A DNA stretch of 64,000 bases from the NCBI GenBank assembly GCA_035502275.1, contig DATJUN010000105.1, positions 65,482-129,481 of the forward strand, in the 5' to 3' direction. Position 1 is the first letter of the stretch. Each line of letters opens with the position of its first letter. The notes under the pieces were generated by a model. It made no database searches. It was not told where the DNA came from and worked only from the letters and a program-made list of their open reading frames with translations. Below are positions 1 through 9,021 of the stretch, in pieces. The translations under genes and the position numbers were made by a program. This stretch comes from FEN-1191 sp035502275 (lineage in GTDB: Bacteria > Pseudomonadota > Gammaproteobacteria > Steroidobacterales > Steroidobacteraceae).

Positions 1-49
1 GCGCCAGCCCAGGACGGGCACCACCTTGTGCCTCATCACGCGGCGTCAT
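1..49 (-). CDS. Unknown protein, start only (cut by window edge)
   Basis: An ATG on the reverse strand at 49..47 overlaps the stop of the PadR gene as ATGA and is followed by 15 more open codons up to the edge of the window (begins M-T-P-R-D-E-A-Q). The four-base overlap implies translational coupling with the regulator. PadR regulators are often followed by the membrane protein or transporter they control, but too little is visible here to name the product. Confidence 0.5.
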   Translation of the reverse strand, partial: MTPRDEAQGGARPGLA

Positions 50-351
50 ACCAGTACTCCTCGGCCAAAGGTTGCGAAGATCTCGCTTGCGCGCCTGAGC
101 CCGGTAGCAGTCAGGCGATAGAGCCGGCGGCGTGGACGGCCGACGCTCGAGGGGTCGACAGCCTCCCAGCGGCTGACGAACCATCCGGCCGACTCGAGCC
201 GAAGCAGGATGGGATACAACGTGCCTGATGCAAGACCACCGCGCTTCTGCACATCCGCGCCGGCCAGCTCGTCGGTTGGATTCTCCAGGAAGGCTTCCAG
301 CACCCGCAGAGTCTGGAGAGACATGCGAACCGGCTGTTCTTCCTTACCCAT
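46..351 (-). CDS. PadR family transcriptional regulator
   Basis: A small winged-helix DNA-binding regulator of about 101 residues, close to the length of the short PadR type. The visible hallmark is the segment GLASGTLYPILLRLESAGW (the winged-helix recognition region), followed by RPRRRLYRLTATG, the wing typical of PadR proteins. I chose the ATG at 351 (MGKEEQP); a longer reading to 393 adds residues with no similarity to the family. The stop overlaps the start of the next gene as ATGA, so it probably regulates that gene and itself. The effector is unknown. Confidence 0.88.
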   Translation of the reverse strand: MGKEEQPVRMSLQTLRVLEAFLENPTDELAGADVQKRGGLASGTLYPILLRLESAGWFVSRWEAVDPSSVGRPRRRLYRLTATGLRRASEIFATFGRGVLV

Positions 352-542
352 AGTCGCAAGTCTACATAGGGTCGGTGACGACTGCAAGTCCAAGCCAGTC
401 CTGCCGTGGCATCGATGGCGCTGCCGCCTGCGCGCAGAGCATTATCGAGCTGATGAGTGCGAGCGCACCGTGCGCCCGCGCGGCACACATCTGAACACTG
501 CGCCCGCCCCGGGGCGTGCGCCATGACCTGAGATTGGCACGC

Positions 543-1187
543 ATGACACCCATGAGCACACACCTGATCCGCGCCCTGGCCGACGCAGATAAGTCGACAC
601 GGCTCAAGGCTGCTCTGACCATCGGTACCAATCCCGAAGCAGATCTCGCGGACATTCTCGTGCAGCGGTGCGCGATCGAGCCTGACTTCTACGTGCGCGA
701 TATGCTCACGTGGGCACTGACGCGCCTTCCGGCCGAGATTACCCTGCCGAGACTGCTCCCCGAGCTGACTTCCCCGCGCGCTCAGGCACGAAGTCAGGCA
801 TTGCACACCCTGTCCAAGATCAAGGACGCCCGTGCCTGGCCCGCCATCACGCGATCCCTGCTGCGCGACTCCGAGGACGAGGTTGCCAGGAGCGCATGGC
901 GCGCCGCCGTGGTCCTCGTGCCCAAGGGGCAGGAGAACGAGCTGGCCGAAGAACTGGCCACGCAATTGGGTCGTGGCGACCGCAAGCTGCAGCTCAGCCT
1001 GAGCCGCGCCCTCATTGCGCTCGGGGAGCAGAGCGTGGCGCCGGTTCTTGGAAAGGCCATGGCGAGCGAGGACGCTCGCGTGCGCGCGCACGCGAGCGCG
1101 ACCGAGCGGCTGCTGCGCAACCCGGACAGCGGCGCCGAACAGGCCCTCGAAGAGGCGAAGCGCAGATTCGTTCTCGGCAAGGACTGA
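543..1187 (+). CDS. HEAT-repeat protein
   Basis: A cytoplasmic alpha-solenoid protein of about 214 residues with no signal peptide or membrane segment. Repeating helical pairs are visible, for example DPADKSTRLKAAL-like, DFYVRDMLTWALTRL, RAQARSQALHTLSKI and SEDARVRAHASATERLL, each with the alanine/leucine spacing of HEAT or PBS-lyase repeats. Such proteins act as scaffolds or lyase partners; no catalytic residues are seen. ATG codons at 543 and 552 are both plausible starts. It stands alone between the minus-strand PadR and CPBP genes, which gives no clue to its partner. Confidence 0.75.
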   Translation: MTPMSTHLIRALADADKSTRLKAALTIGTNPEADLADILVQRCAIEPDFYVRDMLTWALTRLPAEITLPRLLPELTSPRAQARSQALHTLSKIKDARAWPAITRSLLRDSEDEVARSAWRAAVVLVPKGQENELAEELATQLGRGDRKLQLSLSRALIALGEQSVAPVLGKAMASEDARVRAHASATERLLRNPDSGAEQALEEAKRRFVLGKD

Positions 1188-1213
1188 GTGCGTGTCCCGG
1201 CATGCAGGATGGG

Positions 1214-1921
1214 CTAGCGTCTCAACAGCAGGGAATATAGAACGCCAGAAAACGCGTCGTGCCAGGCATGCGCGATCATTCCCGGCCGCACGCTGCGACG
1301 CCGGTAGGCGAGAACGCCGAACATGAGGCCGTAGACACCGATGACGATCGCCATACGCCAGCCCTGATATAGATGTCCCAGGCCGAAGATCATCGCCGCG
1401 AGCACCAGTCCCGTATCCGGCCGTCCCGTCATGGCGATGAGCTGGCGCTGCAGGTAGCCCCGAAAGATCGTCTCCTCGCAGATCCCTGCGCTCACGGCGA
1501 GCGCGACCCAAAGGGCACTCTCGACCGCCCCGCGCGGCAGCAGCGCCAGTACGGTCGTTCCGGTGCCGCGGATCTTGAGTACCCATTCGAACAGAATGAG
1601 TCCCGCCATGGCTGCGAGCCAAAAGGCGGCCGCGACGGCGATATCGCGCAGCAGTTCACGTGATGATCGCCAGCGTTCACCGAGGACACAACTCAGCGGC
1701 GTTCGAGCACGCACCACGCCGGCGACTACCACCGCGAACACGAGCCATTCCACGCCGATACTGAACAGATATAAACGCACCCGCTGTGGATGCAGCGCGC
1801 CGTGGAATCGGGCCATCGAACGCGTGCCGCCATATGCCCAGGCGCCCAGGAGTGCGAGCACGAGGAAGGTATGCAGGCGGCCTGCAATCAGCTGCTCATG
1901 GGATCCGGTATTTTTGCACAT
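1214..1921 (-). CDS. CPBP family intramembrane endopeptidase
   Basis: A 235-residue polytopic inner-membrane protein of the CPBP (CAAX protease and bacteriocin-processing) family, ABI superfamily. The three family motifs are present: EETIFRGYLQ (EExxxR), FGLGHLYQG (FxxxH) and HAWHD near the C-terminus (HxxxD). Its members are glutamic-type intramembrane proteases, and some give bacteriocin immunity. The ATG at 1921 overlaps the upstream methyltransferase by 34 bases; a later start at MARFHG would remove the overlap but also part of the first membrane segment. The substrate is unknown. Confidence 0.88.
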   Translation of the reverse strand: MCKNTGSHEQLIAGRLHTFLVLALLGAWAYGGTRSMARFHGALHPQRVRLYLFSIGVEWLVFAVVVAGVVRARTPLSCVLGERWRSSRELLRDIAVAAAFWLAAMAGLILFEWVLKIRGTGTTVLALLPRGAVESALWVALAVSAGICEETIFRGYLQRQLIAMTGRPDTGLVLAAMIFGLGHLYQGWRMAIVIGVYGLMFGVLAYRRRSVRPGMIAHAWHDAFSGVLYSLLLRR

Positions 1922-2541
1922 TGCGAAGGCTGATCTGCCCGTCGCCAGGTGATCAGCCGGTTGTTGGCGGGCATCGAGCGATCCTCGATCAATCCAAAGC
2001 CAATTGAGCGAGCCAGCTCATCGACGGCGGCGAAATCACGGATGCCGCTTTGCGCTGAGCGTTGCTTCAACCACTGGTCGAACGCCGCATTGCTCTGGCT
2101 GGTGAAGGCGCCGTTGTAGTTGAACGGGCCGTAGACCGCCAGCACACTGTCCTGCTCCAGAACATCCGGCATCGAGGCGAACATTCTCTGCACCGCCTCC
2201 CAGGCCATGATGTGCAGCGTGTTGGCCGTGAATATCGCGTCGAACCGGGCGCGGGCGCGGGGCCACTCACCGCATACATCAAGTAGCAGCGGTGGCGGCA
2301 GGTTCGCCAGGCCGGCCTCCTCGATCCAGAGACCAATGCCGGCGAGGTTGGGTTGCTGGTCGGATGTCTGCCACGTCAGCTGCGGCAGGGCCCTGGCGAA
2401 ATAAACGGCGTGCTGCCCCGTTCCGGCGCCAATTTCCAGCACACGCTTTCGATCGGCGAATTGACGCTGCAATACCTCGAGAATCGGGTCGCGATTGCGC
2501 TCGCAGGCGTCGGCGTATGGCTTTCCGGCAGTCATGAGCAA
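1888..2541 (-). CDS. DUF938 family SAM-dependent methyltransferase
   Basis: A 217-residue class I methyltransferase-like protein. Residues around 33-45 (RVLEIGAGTGQHAVYFA) form the SAM-binding glycine loop, and PYADACERNRDPILEVL at the N-terminus is the signature opening of DUF938 proteins. No membrane segment is seen, so it is cytoplasmic. The family is widespread in proteobacteria and its substrate has not been settled. It overlaps the downstream CPBP gene, which suggests one transcript. Confidence 0.85.
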   Translation of the reverse strand: MLMTAGKPYADACERNRDPILEVLQRQFADRKRVLEIGAGTGQHAVYFARALPQLTWQTSDQQPNLAGIGLWIEEAGLANLPPPLLLDVCGEWPRARARFDAIFTANTLHIMAWEAVQRMFASMPDVLEQDSVLAVYGPFNYNGAFTSQSNAAFDQWLKQRSAQSGIRDFAAVDELARSIGFGLIEDRSMPANNRLITWRRADQPSQCAKIPDPMSS

Positions 2542-2556
2542 TGATCTTGTGGCCGC

Positions 2557-2904
2557 TCAGCGTGGAGCATCCAGGACGAGCGAAATGTTGACGATATGGA
2601 TGACGCGGCCGAATCCTGGCTTGACCTCGAACACTCCGCTGACGTGCACGAGCCGGCCTTCGAAGGGCCTGGCCTTCTGGGAAGGATCGAGACCCACCAG
2701 CGTGCCATGCGGGTCGGCCAGCACGAAATAGTCGCTGCCGTCCGGGTCCCGCTCATGGCGCACGACGCCACGGGTGAGCACCGCCTGACCGGCATAGTCC
2801 TGCTGGGATTGCGCCAGTTGCGCGAGCGTCACCTCCGGATTGCCTCCACAGCCGACCAGGGCCAGCACGACTGCCGCAGTGAGGAGCGCTAGATGGAATC
2901 GCAC
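2557..2904 (-). CDS. Small lipoprotein with OB-like domain
   Basis: A 115-residue protein with a lipoprotein signal: MRFHLALLTAAVVLALVGC places the lipid-carrying cysteine at about residue 19 in the lipobox LVGC. The mature part (GQAVLTRGVVRHERDPDGSDYFVLADPHGTLVGLDPS...GRLVHVSGVFE) has the beta-rich spacing of a bacterial OB-fold. It has no recognised catalytic residues. It lies 15 bases downstream of nothing obvious but shares strand and close spacing with the PAP2 gene upstream and DUF938 downstream, so it may be cotranscribed. Confidence 0.7.
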   Translation of the reverse strand: MRFHLALLTAAVVLALVGCGGNPEVTLAQLAQSQQDYAGQAVLTRGVVRHERDPDGSDYFVLADPHGTLVGLDPSQKARPFEGRLVHVSGVFEVKPGFGRVIHIVNISLVLDAPR

Positions 2905-2922
2905 AGGAACTCCTGCCTCGCT

Positions 2923-3546
2923 TCAGCTGCGTTGCCCGGCATGCAGACGCCAGACCTCCCCAGCCAGGAGTCCGGCAGTCAGGCCGACAAAGCTTCCGGC
3001 AATCACGTCGCTGACGAAATGCCAATCGCCGACCACCAGAAGCACGGCCGTCAGTACCAGTAGCGCGGCCAATGACCAGAATGCCACGCGGTACAGGCTC
3101 ATGCATACCCCCGCAAATGAAGCGGCCAGAGCCATGTGCCCTGAGGGAAAACTGTAATTTCCCGGTCCGGCGAAAAAATCAAAACGATGCGCCGCGCCCG
3201 CCATCACCGCCAGGGGCACTGGAACCCCAAACCAGGGTTTCAAAACGATGTCGTTAAAGGCATAGGTGCAGATGGAGGCCAGACAGGCGATCACCAGGGT
3301 GGTCCCGAGGCGAGACAGATGACCGCGTATCAGCCGGGAGAGCACGAGCCCCACGGTCAATGCAGATTCGCAGGACAACACGACAGCGGCGCCAAGACCG
3401 GAGTTCAAGGGCTGGAGAAACCGTCCCGTATTCCAGAAATGCCGGGCAACTGGCAGATCAACGTAGCCGAATGACAGCGCAGTGAGCAGCGCGCAGCCGG
3501 CGAGCCACAGCAGCCAGATCTGCACGAACGCAGCAAAGCGGCGCAC
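2923..3546 (-). CDS. PAP2-like membrane protein with altered active site
   Basis: A 207-residue membrane protein with about six hydrophobic helices and the PAP2 phosphatase layout. The central motif PSGH is intact (FPSGHMALAAS), and the distal HxxxD is present (WHFVSD). However, the first motif Kx6RP reads KPWFGVPVP, with valine where the arginine should be, and the SR pair six to seven residues before the distal histidine is LL. These arginines bind the phosphate in active members, so activity is doubtful. It lies 6 bases from rmuC and probably shares its transcript. Confidence 0.8.
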   Translation of the reverse strand: MRRFAAFVQIWLLWLAGCALLTALSFGYVDLPVARHFWNTGRFLQPLNSGLGAAVVLSCESALTVGLVLSRLIRGHLSRLGTTLVIACLASICTYAFNDIVLKPWFGVPVPLAVMAGAAHRFDFFAGPGNYSFPSGHMALAASFAGVCMSLYRVAFWSLAALLVLTAVLLVVGDWHFVSDVIAGSFVGLTAGLLAGEVWRLHAGQRS

Positions 3547-3552
3547 CGAGGC

Positions 3553-5157
3553 TCAATCCTGGACGACCGGTTCCAACGCCGCCGCATCGGGCAGCAGCCG
3601 AGCGGTATCAGGCGTCGGCAGCGCATCCACGCCCTTGAGCTTGCGCGTCAGAACGCGATTGCGTCGCTCGGCGGACTCGATGCTGTTGCTGGCCTCGTCG
3701 AGCTTTTTCTTCGTGTGCGCCAAGGCCTCACCGAACTTGAGAAATTCTGTTTTGACCGCGCCCAGTACCGACCAGACTTCGGCCGAGCGTTTTTCGATGG
3801 TCAGCGTGCGAAAGCCCATCTGCAGGCTGTTCAGCAGCGCCAGCAGCGTCGTAGGACCGGTCAGGACGACCTTGCACTCCCGCTGTACCCACTCGACCAA
3901 ACCAGGCCGGCGCAGCACCTCGGCGTACAGGCCCTCGGCAGGCAGGTACAGAATGGCAAACTCGGTGGTGTGCGGAGGGGCAACGTACTTCTCCCGCACC
4001 GAGCGCGCCTCGGCCTTGATACGCAGCTCGAGTGCCTTGCCGGCCTCCTCGACCGCACCAACATCCGCGCGCTCCTGCGCTTCCAGCAGCCGCTGGTAGT
4101 CCTCCATGGGAAATTTAGCGTCCATCGGCAGCCAGACGCTCCCCTCTTCCGAGCGCCCCGGCAAGCGGATCGCGAAGTCCACGCGCACCGCGCTGTCAGG
4201 TCGGGTGCTGACATTGCGGGCGTACTGCTCAGCGGTGAGGACCTGATCGAGCAGTGCCTCGAGCTGCACCTCGCCCCAGGTCCCGCGCGTCTTGATATTG
4301 GTAAGCACCCGGCGCAGGTCTCCCACGCCGCTGGCGAGCGATTGCATCTCTCCGAGCCCGCGGTGCACCGATTCGAGCTGCTCGCTGACCTGGCGGAAGG
4401 AGGCACCCAGGCGCTGCTCGAGCGTCGCGTGCAGCTTCTCATCGACGGTCTGACGGATGGTCTCGAGCTTGGCGCTGTTTTCCGAGCGCAGCGTGCCGAG
4501 CTCACTCTTCAGCACGGTATCGAGCGTCGTGCGCATCTGCGTCAGCCGCTCGGTCACGGTGGCAATCGTGCCGCGTGCGGTGTCGTTCAACAGCTGCGCA
4601 CTGCCGGCTGCACTGGCATGAACCTCCCCGAGCCTGCCGTCGATGACGCTGCGAAGCTCTTCCAGCTTCACGCCGATCGCTTCGGTGCCGATCTTGAGTG
4701 TCTGCGCCAACTCCGAGCGCGTCTGGCCGAGCGATTCGGTGAGCGAGCGCAGCCCCGAATCGAAGGCACCCTTGAGCATGAGGGCATGAGCATCGTCACG
4801 CGCGCAGGCCTCGCTGCGAAAATGCCCAGCCTCCCGGGCCGCCCCCTCCCGGATCGCCTGCAGCCCGTCGGATAATTTGAGCGCCACGCTCGCCTGCAGC
4901 TCCGAGAGCTGACTGCCGAGGTGATGCTGCGCCTGGGTAAGCACGGCCAGGCGGCCCTGAAGCTCCGCGGCTTCACCGCCAGCGCGCAGCAGCAGATCCC
5001 GCAGGTCGGCTACCGACATGAGTGCCTGGGCGCTCTGCTGAGTAGCGCCCACGAGCTCTTCCACGCGGCGCTGCAGGGCCATGCGCCCGCGATGCTGCAG
5101 AACGAGCGCCGCGGCGCTGAGAAAAACAGCCGCTAACAGCAGCACAACCAGCAGCAT
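3553..5157 (-). CDS. rmuC: RmuC family DNA recombination protein
   Basis: A 534-residue protein that matches RmuC, which limits recombination between inverted repeats and has a nuclease-like core. An N-terminal membrane anchor (LLVVLLLAAVFLSAAALVL) is followed by about 250 residues of long coiled coil, then the RmuC domain with GTWGEVQLEALLDQVL, WLPMDAKFPMEDYQRLLEA, IKAEARSVREKYVAPPHTTEFAILYLP-type blocks and FRTLTIEK. Length and order are normal for the family. It is the upstream member of the row containing PAP2 and the OB lipoprotein. Confidence 0.93.
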   Translation of the reverse strand: MLLVVLLLAAVFLSAAALVLQHRGRMALQRRVEELVGATQQSAQALMSVADLRDLLLRAGGEAAELQGRLAVLTQAQHHLGSQLSELQASVALKLSDGLQAIREGAAREAGHFRSEACARDDAHALMLKGAFDSGLRSLTESLGQTRSELAQTLKIGTEAIGVKLEELRSVIDGRLGEVHASAAGSAQLLNDTARGTIATVTERLTQMRTTLDTVLKSELGTLRSENSAKLETIRQTVDEKLHATLEQRLGASFRQVSEQLESVHRGLGEMQSLASGVGDLRRVLTNIKTRGTWGEVQLEALLDQVLTAEQYARNVSTRPDSAVRVDFAIRLPGRSEEGSVWLPMDAKFPMEDYQRLLEAQERADVGAVEEAGKALELRIKAEARSVREKYVAPPHTTEFAILYLPAEGLYAEVLRRPGLVEWVQRECKVVLTGPTTLLALLNSLQMGFRTLTIEKRSAEVWSVLGAVKTEFLKFGEALAHTKKKLDEASNSIESAERRNRVLTRKLKGVDALPTPDTARLLPDAAALEPVVQD

Positions 5158-5266
5158 ATCGGTCCTCTGTCACGGGCTGTCGATCCGCCAATCCTGTATA
5201 TCCTTACAGGCTTTGTCAACCTCACGCCGGAACAGCGATTATCCAGATCGAACAAAGGCTTATGTG

Positions 5267-5314
5267 TGCCGGCGCGACCCTTGGGATCGGGACGCTGCGC
5301 GCGCGGCGCCGGCA
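5267..5314. terminator. Inverted repeat after GNAT gene, possible terminator
   Basis: A perfect 9-base inverted repeat (TGCCGGCGC at 5267..5275 and GCGCCGGCA at 5306..5314) lies directly downstream of the minus-strand GNAT stop. The loop is 30 bases and no T-run follows on the minus strand, so it is a weak candidate for transcription termination. Confidence 0.3.
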
Positions 5315-5315
5315 T

Positions 5316-6287
5316 CTAGCGCCAGTCGTCGATGACAAATGCGCCCGCCCGGTTGAAGCCTTCCTCGTTCGGACGTTGCATGGCGACGCCCTGCATCACC
5401 GTACGCAAGCCGTACTCGCGCATCAGGCCATAGGCCTCTGTGCGGGCAAGGTTGGTGCCGGCGACGAATGAGCTCAGCCCCCGGTCACGGGCCAGCGCCT
5501 CGCAGACATGCAACAGCCGCACAAAATCCGCCGCCGCCGCCCGGCCGGGCCGTACCGCAGCGAACTTCACATAGCAGCTGCCGCTTCCCCCTTCGGTTCC
5601 AGCACCGAAGTGGCAGACGGCGAATCCTGCAGGTTGACCACCGCTCCACAGCACGGCGGTCTCGCCCAGACCAAAGCTTGCAACCGCCTGGATCTCGGAG
5701 GACAGATCCAGTCCTTCCAATACGGCCTCGGTGATATGCCGGCACTGACCTATGAGCTCTGAGCGCTGCCCGCCAGGTGTACGCGAATAGGCCGACCAAT
5801 CGGGCACAGCCCCTTGCGCGTCCGAGACCGGTTTTGCCATGACCGTTGTCAGGAAACGCGGCCAGAACCCAAAGCGCTGGTAGAGAGCCATGTGCTTCTG
5901 GCTGTGCGCGAAGGTGTACAGACCCGCGTGCCTGACATGCCACGAATCGAAGCAGTCCATGACCGGCTCGAGCAGGCGCTTGCCGATTCCCCGATCCCAG
6001 AGGTCGGGACGTACACTGAGTGGCCCGAAGAAGCCGAAGCTCCCCCAGCGCGTAGCAAAGTTGGAACCTGCCAGTGTTCCGTGAATTTCCGCCGCGAAAG
6101 CCCCGGTGGGGTTGGAGCGCCAGCGTGGCAGAACATACGCGGCATCTCCCATGAAGTCGCGCGGCTCGGGCAGGCCGAGAAAAGTGCCGAATGCCGTGCG
6201 CACGATCTCGTCGGCAGCCGCCAGATCGGCTTCCTGTAAAGGCCGCACGGTCAGGTCGTGCGCCGCAGGCTCGTTGGTAGCAGCCAT
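5316..6287 (-). CDS. GNAT family N-acetyltransferase
   Basis: A 323-residue soluble acetyltransferase. The first half carries a normal GNAT fold: LTVRPLQEADLAAADEIVR (beta1-alpha1), FGPLSVRPDLWDRGIGKRLLEP with the acetyl-CoA loop DRGIGKRL, and LYQRFGFWPR. The second half (from about residue 170) resembles a degenerate second GNAT lobe (TAVLWSGGQPAGFAVCHFGAGTEGGSG). The acceptor is unknown. It is a single minus-strand gene with its own intergenic region of about 230 bases upstream. Confidence 0.85.
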   Translation of the reverse strand: MAATNEPAAHDLTVRPLQEADLAAADEIVRTAFGTFLGLPEPRDFMGDAAYVLPRWRSNPTGAFAAEIHGTLAGSNFATRWGSFGFFGPLSVRPDLWDRGIGKRLLEPVMDCFDSWHVRHAGLYTFAHSQKHMALYQRFGFWPRFLTTVMAKPVSDAQGAVPDWSAYSRTPGGQRSELIGQCRHITEAVLEGLDLSSEIQAVASFGLGETAVLWSGGQPAGFAVCHFGAGTEGGSGSCYVKFAAVRPGRAAAADFVRLLHVCEALARDRGLSSFVAGTNLARTEAYGLMREYGLRTVMQGVAMQRPNEEGFNRAGAFVIDDWR

Positions 6288-6407
6288 GAGTCGCCCTCCG
6301 CCGAAGATGTATCATGCTGGCATCTTCCGCTTCAACTGCGCGCCGCTCTACGCTGAGATCGTCAGCTGTCGGGTCACTGCTTGATCGCCTTCATCCTGGA
6401 GCCGCAT

Positions 6408-6482
6408 CGTGCTCACGAAGTTTCTGGCCATGCTGATCAAAGACAACAGCAGGCCGGTCACGTCGCCGGTCCCATCGGAGTA
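6408..6482 (+). CDS. Possible 24-residue small protein
   Basis: A short reading frame starts with GTG at 6408 and stops with TAA at 6480..6482; the product begins LTKFLAMLIKD after the initiator. GGAG lies 7 bases before the GTG, a good ribosome-binding position. It sits alone in the 233-base gap between the GNAT gene and the convergent end of the DUF945 gene. Nothing about its function can be said, and it may be chance. Confidence 0.2.
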
Positions 6483-6520
6483 AGCGCGACGGCCAGCCGG
6501 CATAGCGCCGCTGAATCTCC

Positions 6521-7915
6521 CTAATGCGGCGCCACCGCCGGATTGCGGCGGAAGGGCTGCCCATTGACCAGCAGCGCTCCGGATCGGAAGGTGATATTTG
6601 TGACGAACGCGCTGCCGTCCCGGCGCAGATACCCCTGCTGCTCGAGCTGCTGCAGCTGTGGTTCAATCTGCTCGCGCCTGCCGCTCGCATCGAGAAACTT
6701 GTCCAGCACGGCCGCATCGACACGCAGGTCGGCACTCGCGTCCAGATGCCGTGCGAGTGCGAACATCCCCAGTGGTCCCTGCATTTCATTGCGCGTCAAA
6801 CCCGGCATGGCGATCCTCGCGGACAGCCGAAATTCGCCCTCGGGGGTGAAGAAGCCGAGTCGCTCGATCTGCAGGACCGGCTCGTGCAGCGCCACCTCCG
6901 AAGCGTAGCGGCCGAAGAGCGCCAGGTTGGCTCGCGCGACGTCAGCTGGCGGAGCCCCCGGCACGCGCATCTGCCCCTGCGCATTACGCATCGCAGTGAC
7001 GAGCGCCGCAAGGGATTCACCGTGCAGGTGGCTGAAGCTTTGCGAGTAGCCCACGCGGCTGAAGGCAAATGGCGCGACATCCAGACTGTCCATGCTTATG
7101 ACGGCATGCTCATCGATGTATTCATCCTTGAGTACCGAATCGGAGCCCAGCGAAACGCCTGCCATCGAGACTGACTTGCCATCGGGCGTCTGGGCAGAGA
7201 GCGTCTTCAGGTGAACTGCCGTATGCCCGACATACAGCACATCAAAGGCCCGCTGCATGTCGGCACTGAAGGACAGATCATGCAGTTCCAAATGTCCCTG
7301 CGGCCCCTTGATCGTCATCCCCGGCATGGTCAGCGTGCCTGACCACGCGGCGAGCGCTCCAGTCGTACGTCCGCTGCCAGTAAGGCCGCCCCACATGAGC
7401 GTAACGCCGTCGGGCGCCTGGTACTGAAAGCTCGGGCTGCGTACCTCAGCGGTACTGACGCCCTGGAAGTCGATGAGCGTATGCGCCTGCAGTATCGGCG
7501 CGCCGTGCAGGAGAGGGCCGAGGACTTTCTGCAGCACCGGTGGGGTCTGCAGTTGCGTGTCGATGGTGGCAAGCCCCAATGCTCGCAGCTGTGGCAGGGG
7601 ACCATGGTGAATCGCGAGGTGGGAAGTCAATCGCAGCGCATCGGCCGTCACACCTGGCATGGCCTGGAACACCCGGTTGCGCATCAGCTGACCTGCTGCG
7701 CTGGCACCAATGCCGTAAGTGACGTCCTCAGTGGAATTGAAAAGGCCGCGATGGTAGTCGCGCGAAACGATGGCGAGATCCGGGTAGGCTGCCACGACCC
7801 GACGCTCGGACTGGTCGAGCCGCTGTTCCACCGCCCCCCCGATCCACCAGGAGGCGGCCGTGTAGAGCCCGCCCACTGCGACGATCGGGATCACTATCAG
7901 GTTGATGTGCTTCAT
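6521..7915 (-). CDS. DUF945 (YdgA-like) family protein
   Basis: A 464-residue protein with an N-terminal signal anchor (NLIVIPIVAVGGLYTAASWWIGG) and a long exported body. The YdgA/DUF945 hallmarks are the segment VEQRLDQSERRVVAAYPDLAIVSRDYHRGLFNSTEDVTYGI straight after the membrane segment and the many beta-strand repeats after it. The domain is common in gammaproteobacteria. Its precise role is not settled; envelope location is inferred from the anchor. The gene is monocistronic here. Confidence 0.85.
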   Translation of the reverse strand: MKHINLIVIPIVAVGGLYTAASWWIGGAVEQRLDQSERRVVAAYPDLAIVSRDYHRGLFNSTEDVTYGIGASAAGQLMRNRVFQAMPGVTADALRLTSHLAIHHGPLPQLRALGLATIDTQLQTPPVLQKVLGPLLHGAPILQAHTLIDFQGVSTAEVRSPSFQYQAPDGVTLMWGGLTGSGRTTGALAAWSGTLTMPGMTIKGPQGHLELHDLSFSADMQRAFDVLYVGHTAVHLKTLSAQTPDGKSVSMAGVSLGSDSVLKDEYIDEHAVISMDSLDVAPFAFSRVGYSQSFSHLHGESLAALVTAMRNAQGQMRVPGAPPADVARANLALFGRYASEVALHEPVLQIERLGFFTPEGEFRLSARIAMPGLTRNEMQGPLGMFALARHLDASADLRVDAAVLDKFLDASGRREQIEPQLQQLEQQGYLRRDGSAFVTNITFRSGALLVNGQPFRRNPAVAPH

Positions 7916-8167
7916 GGCCCGCCTGCGCCTGTTTACTCTTGAAATTGGAGTCTAGCGGAACAGGCTTCCTGCTCTGTGCGCGACGCTCTGCAGCTCGCGC
8001 CCACCGCCATCGGTAAAAGCGTGACCGGTCGCACAAACCCAACGTCTACACAAGGATGCCATGGTGCCCTGCGTGCGGATGGGCCTGCGGACGGCAATAG
8101 AGCTACTATACAACTCGTCCGGTGGGTGGGTGGGCCAGCGGCCCGGGACACGAGCAAGAGGTGTGAG

Positions 8168-8929
8168 ATGAACAGGACTACCCAACGACTGAGCCGCAGT
8201 TGTCTCGCGATCGTGCTGATTGTCATGGGTATGGGGACTGCCGCCGCAAAAGGCGAGCGGATCGTGGTCTACGGGGCAACGGGCGCGATCGGCGGCCTCA
8301 TCGTCCAGGAGGCGCTGAAGCGCGGAGACACGGTCGTTGGCGTGGCACGCGACCCCGGCAAACTCGCTGTCAGCGATCCTCATTACCACGCCGTGGCGGG
8401 GGACGTCACGGACGTCGACGGCTTCAGGCGCATCACGCGTGGCGCCGACGCCGTCATCATCTCCGTGCTGGGCGATGCCAAAGACAACTCGCCCGAGGAT
8501 TCCGTATCGGCGCGGGCGGCGAAGGTGGCCGTGGCAGCCTACACGGGCGTCGCGCACAGCCCGCACATCATCCAGATCGGCGGCGCCCCGACGATGTATG
8601 AGACGCGCGAGGCGATGCTCGCGCACATGCATATGTCGCCGTCCAGCCCCATGTATGCCGTCATCTTCGGCCATCTGCTCGCGTTGCAGACCTATCGCGC
8701 GAGCCACATCCGCTGGACCGTCCTGACACCGCCCATGAGCATTGAAGGATGGAAGTTGCATTCGCCACCCCAGCCGCATCGCACCGGCAAATACCGCGTC
8801 GCGACCACCGATTTCGTGCGGGACGCCCAGGGCAGGAGCGAGATCAATGTGGCCGATCTTGCAGTCGCCGCCGTCGACGAGGCTGAGCATCCCCATTTCA
8901 TCGGCAAGCGCTTCACCGTAGGGTACTGA
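8168..8929 (+). CDS. Exported NAD(P)-binding (NmrA/SDR-like) protein
   Basis: A 253-residue protein with an N-terminal Sec-type signal (RLSRSCLAIVLIVMGMGTAAAKG) directly followed by a Rossmann core: ERIVVYGATGAIGGLIV contains GxxGxxG. It is related to the NAD(P)-binding atypical SDR group (NmrA-like), with the later block LLALQTYRASHIRWTVLTPP. An export signal on a dinucleotide-binding fold is unusual, since free NAD(P) is scarce outside the cytoplasm. I chose ATG at 8168, because the reading frame further upstream has no similarity to the family. Confidence 0.75.
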   Translation: MNRTTQRLSRSCLAIVLIVMGMGTAAAKGERIVVYGATGAIGGLIVQEALKRGDTVVGVARDPGKLAVSDPHYHAVAGDVTDVDGFRRITRGADAVIISVLGDAKDNSPEDSVSARAAKVAVAAYTGVAHSPHIIQIGGAPTMYETREAMLAHMHMSPSSPMYAVIFGHLLALQTYRASHIRWTVLTPPMSIEGWKLHSPPQPHRTGKYRVATTDFVRDAQGRSEINVADLAVAAVDEAEHPHFIGKRFTVGY

Positions 8930-9021
8930 GCACCCGCCGTCCTGAGGATCGATGCCCGCCCCGGCACCGGTCACAGTAAAGCCTTCGCAGCCGGGATAGT
9001 CTCGGCAGCTGAGGCCCTCCC

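Noticed and set aside
111..1622. Long minus-strand open frame across the HEAT and CPBP genes
   Set aside because: Its product is arginine/histidine-rich low-quality sequence with no family, and it lies over two convincing genes in other frames; it is a by-product of high GC.
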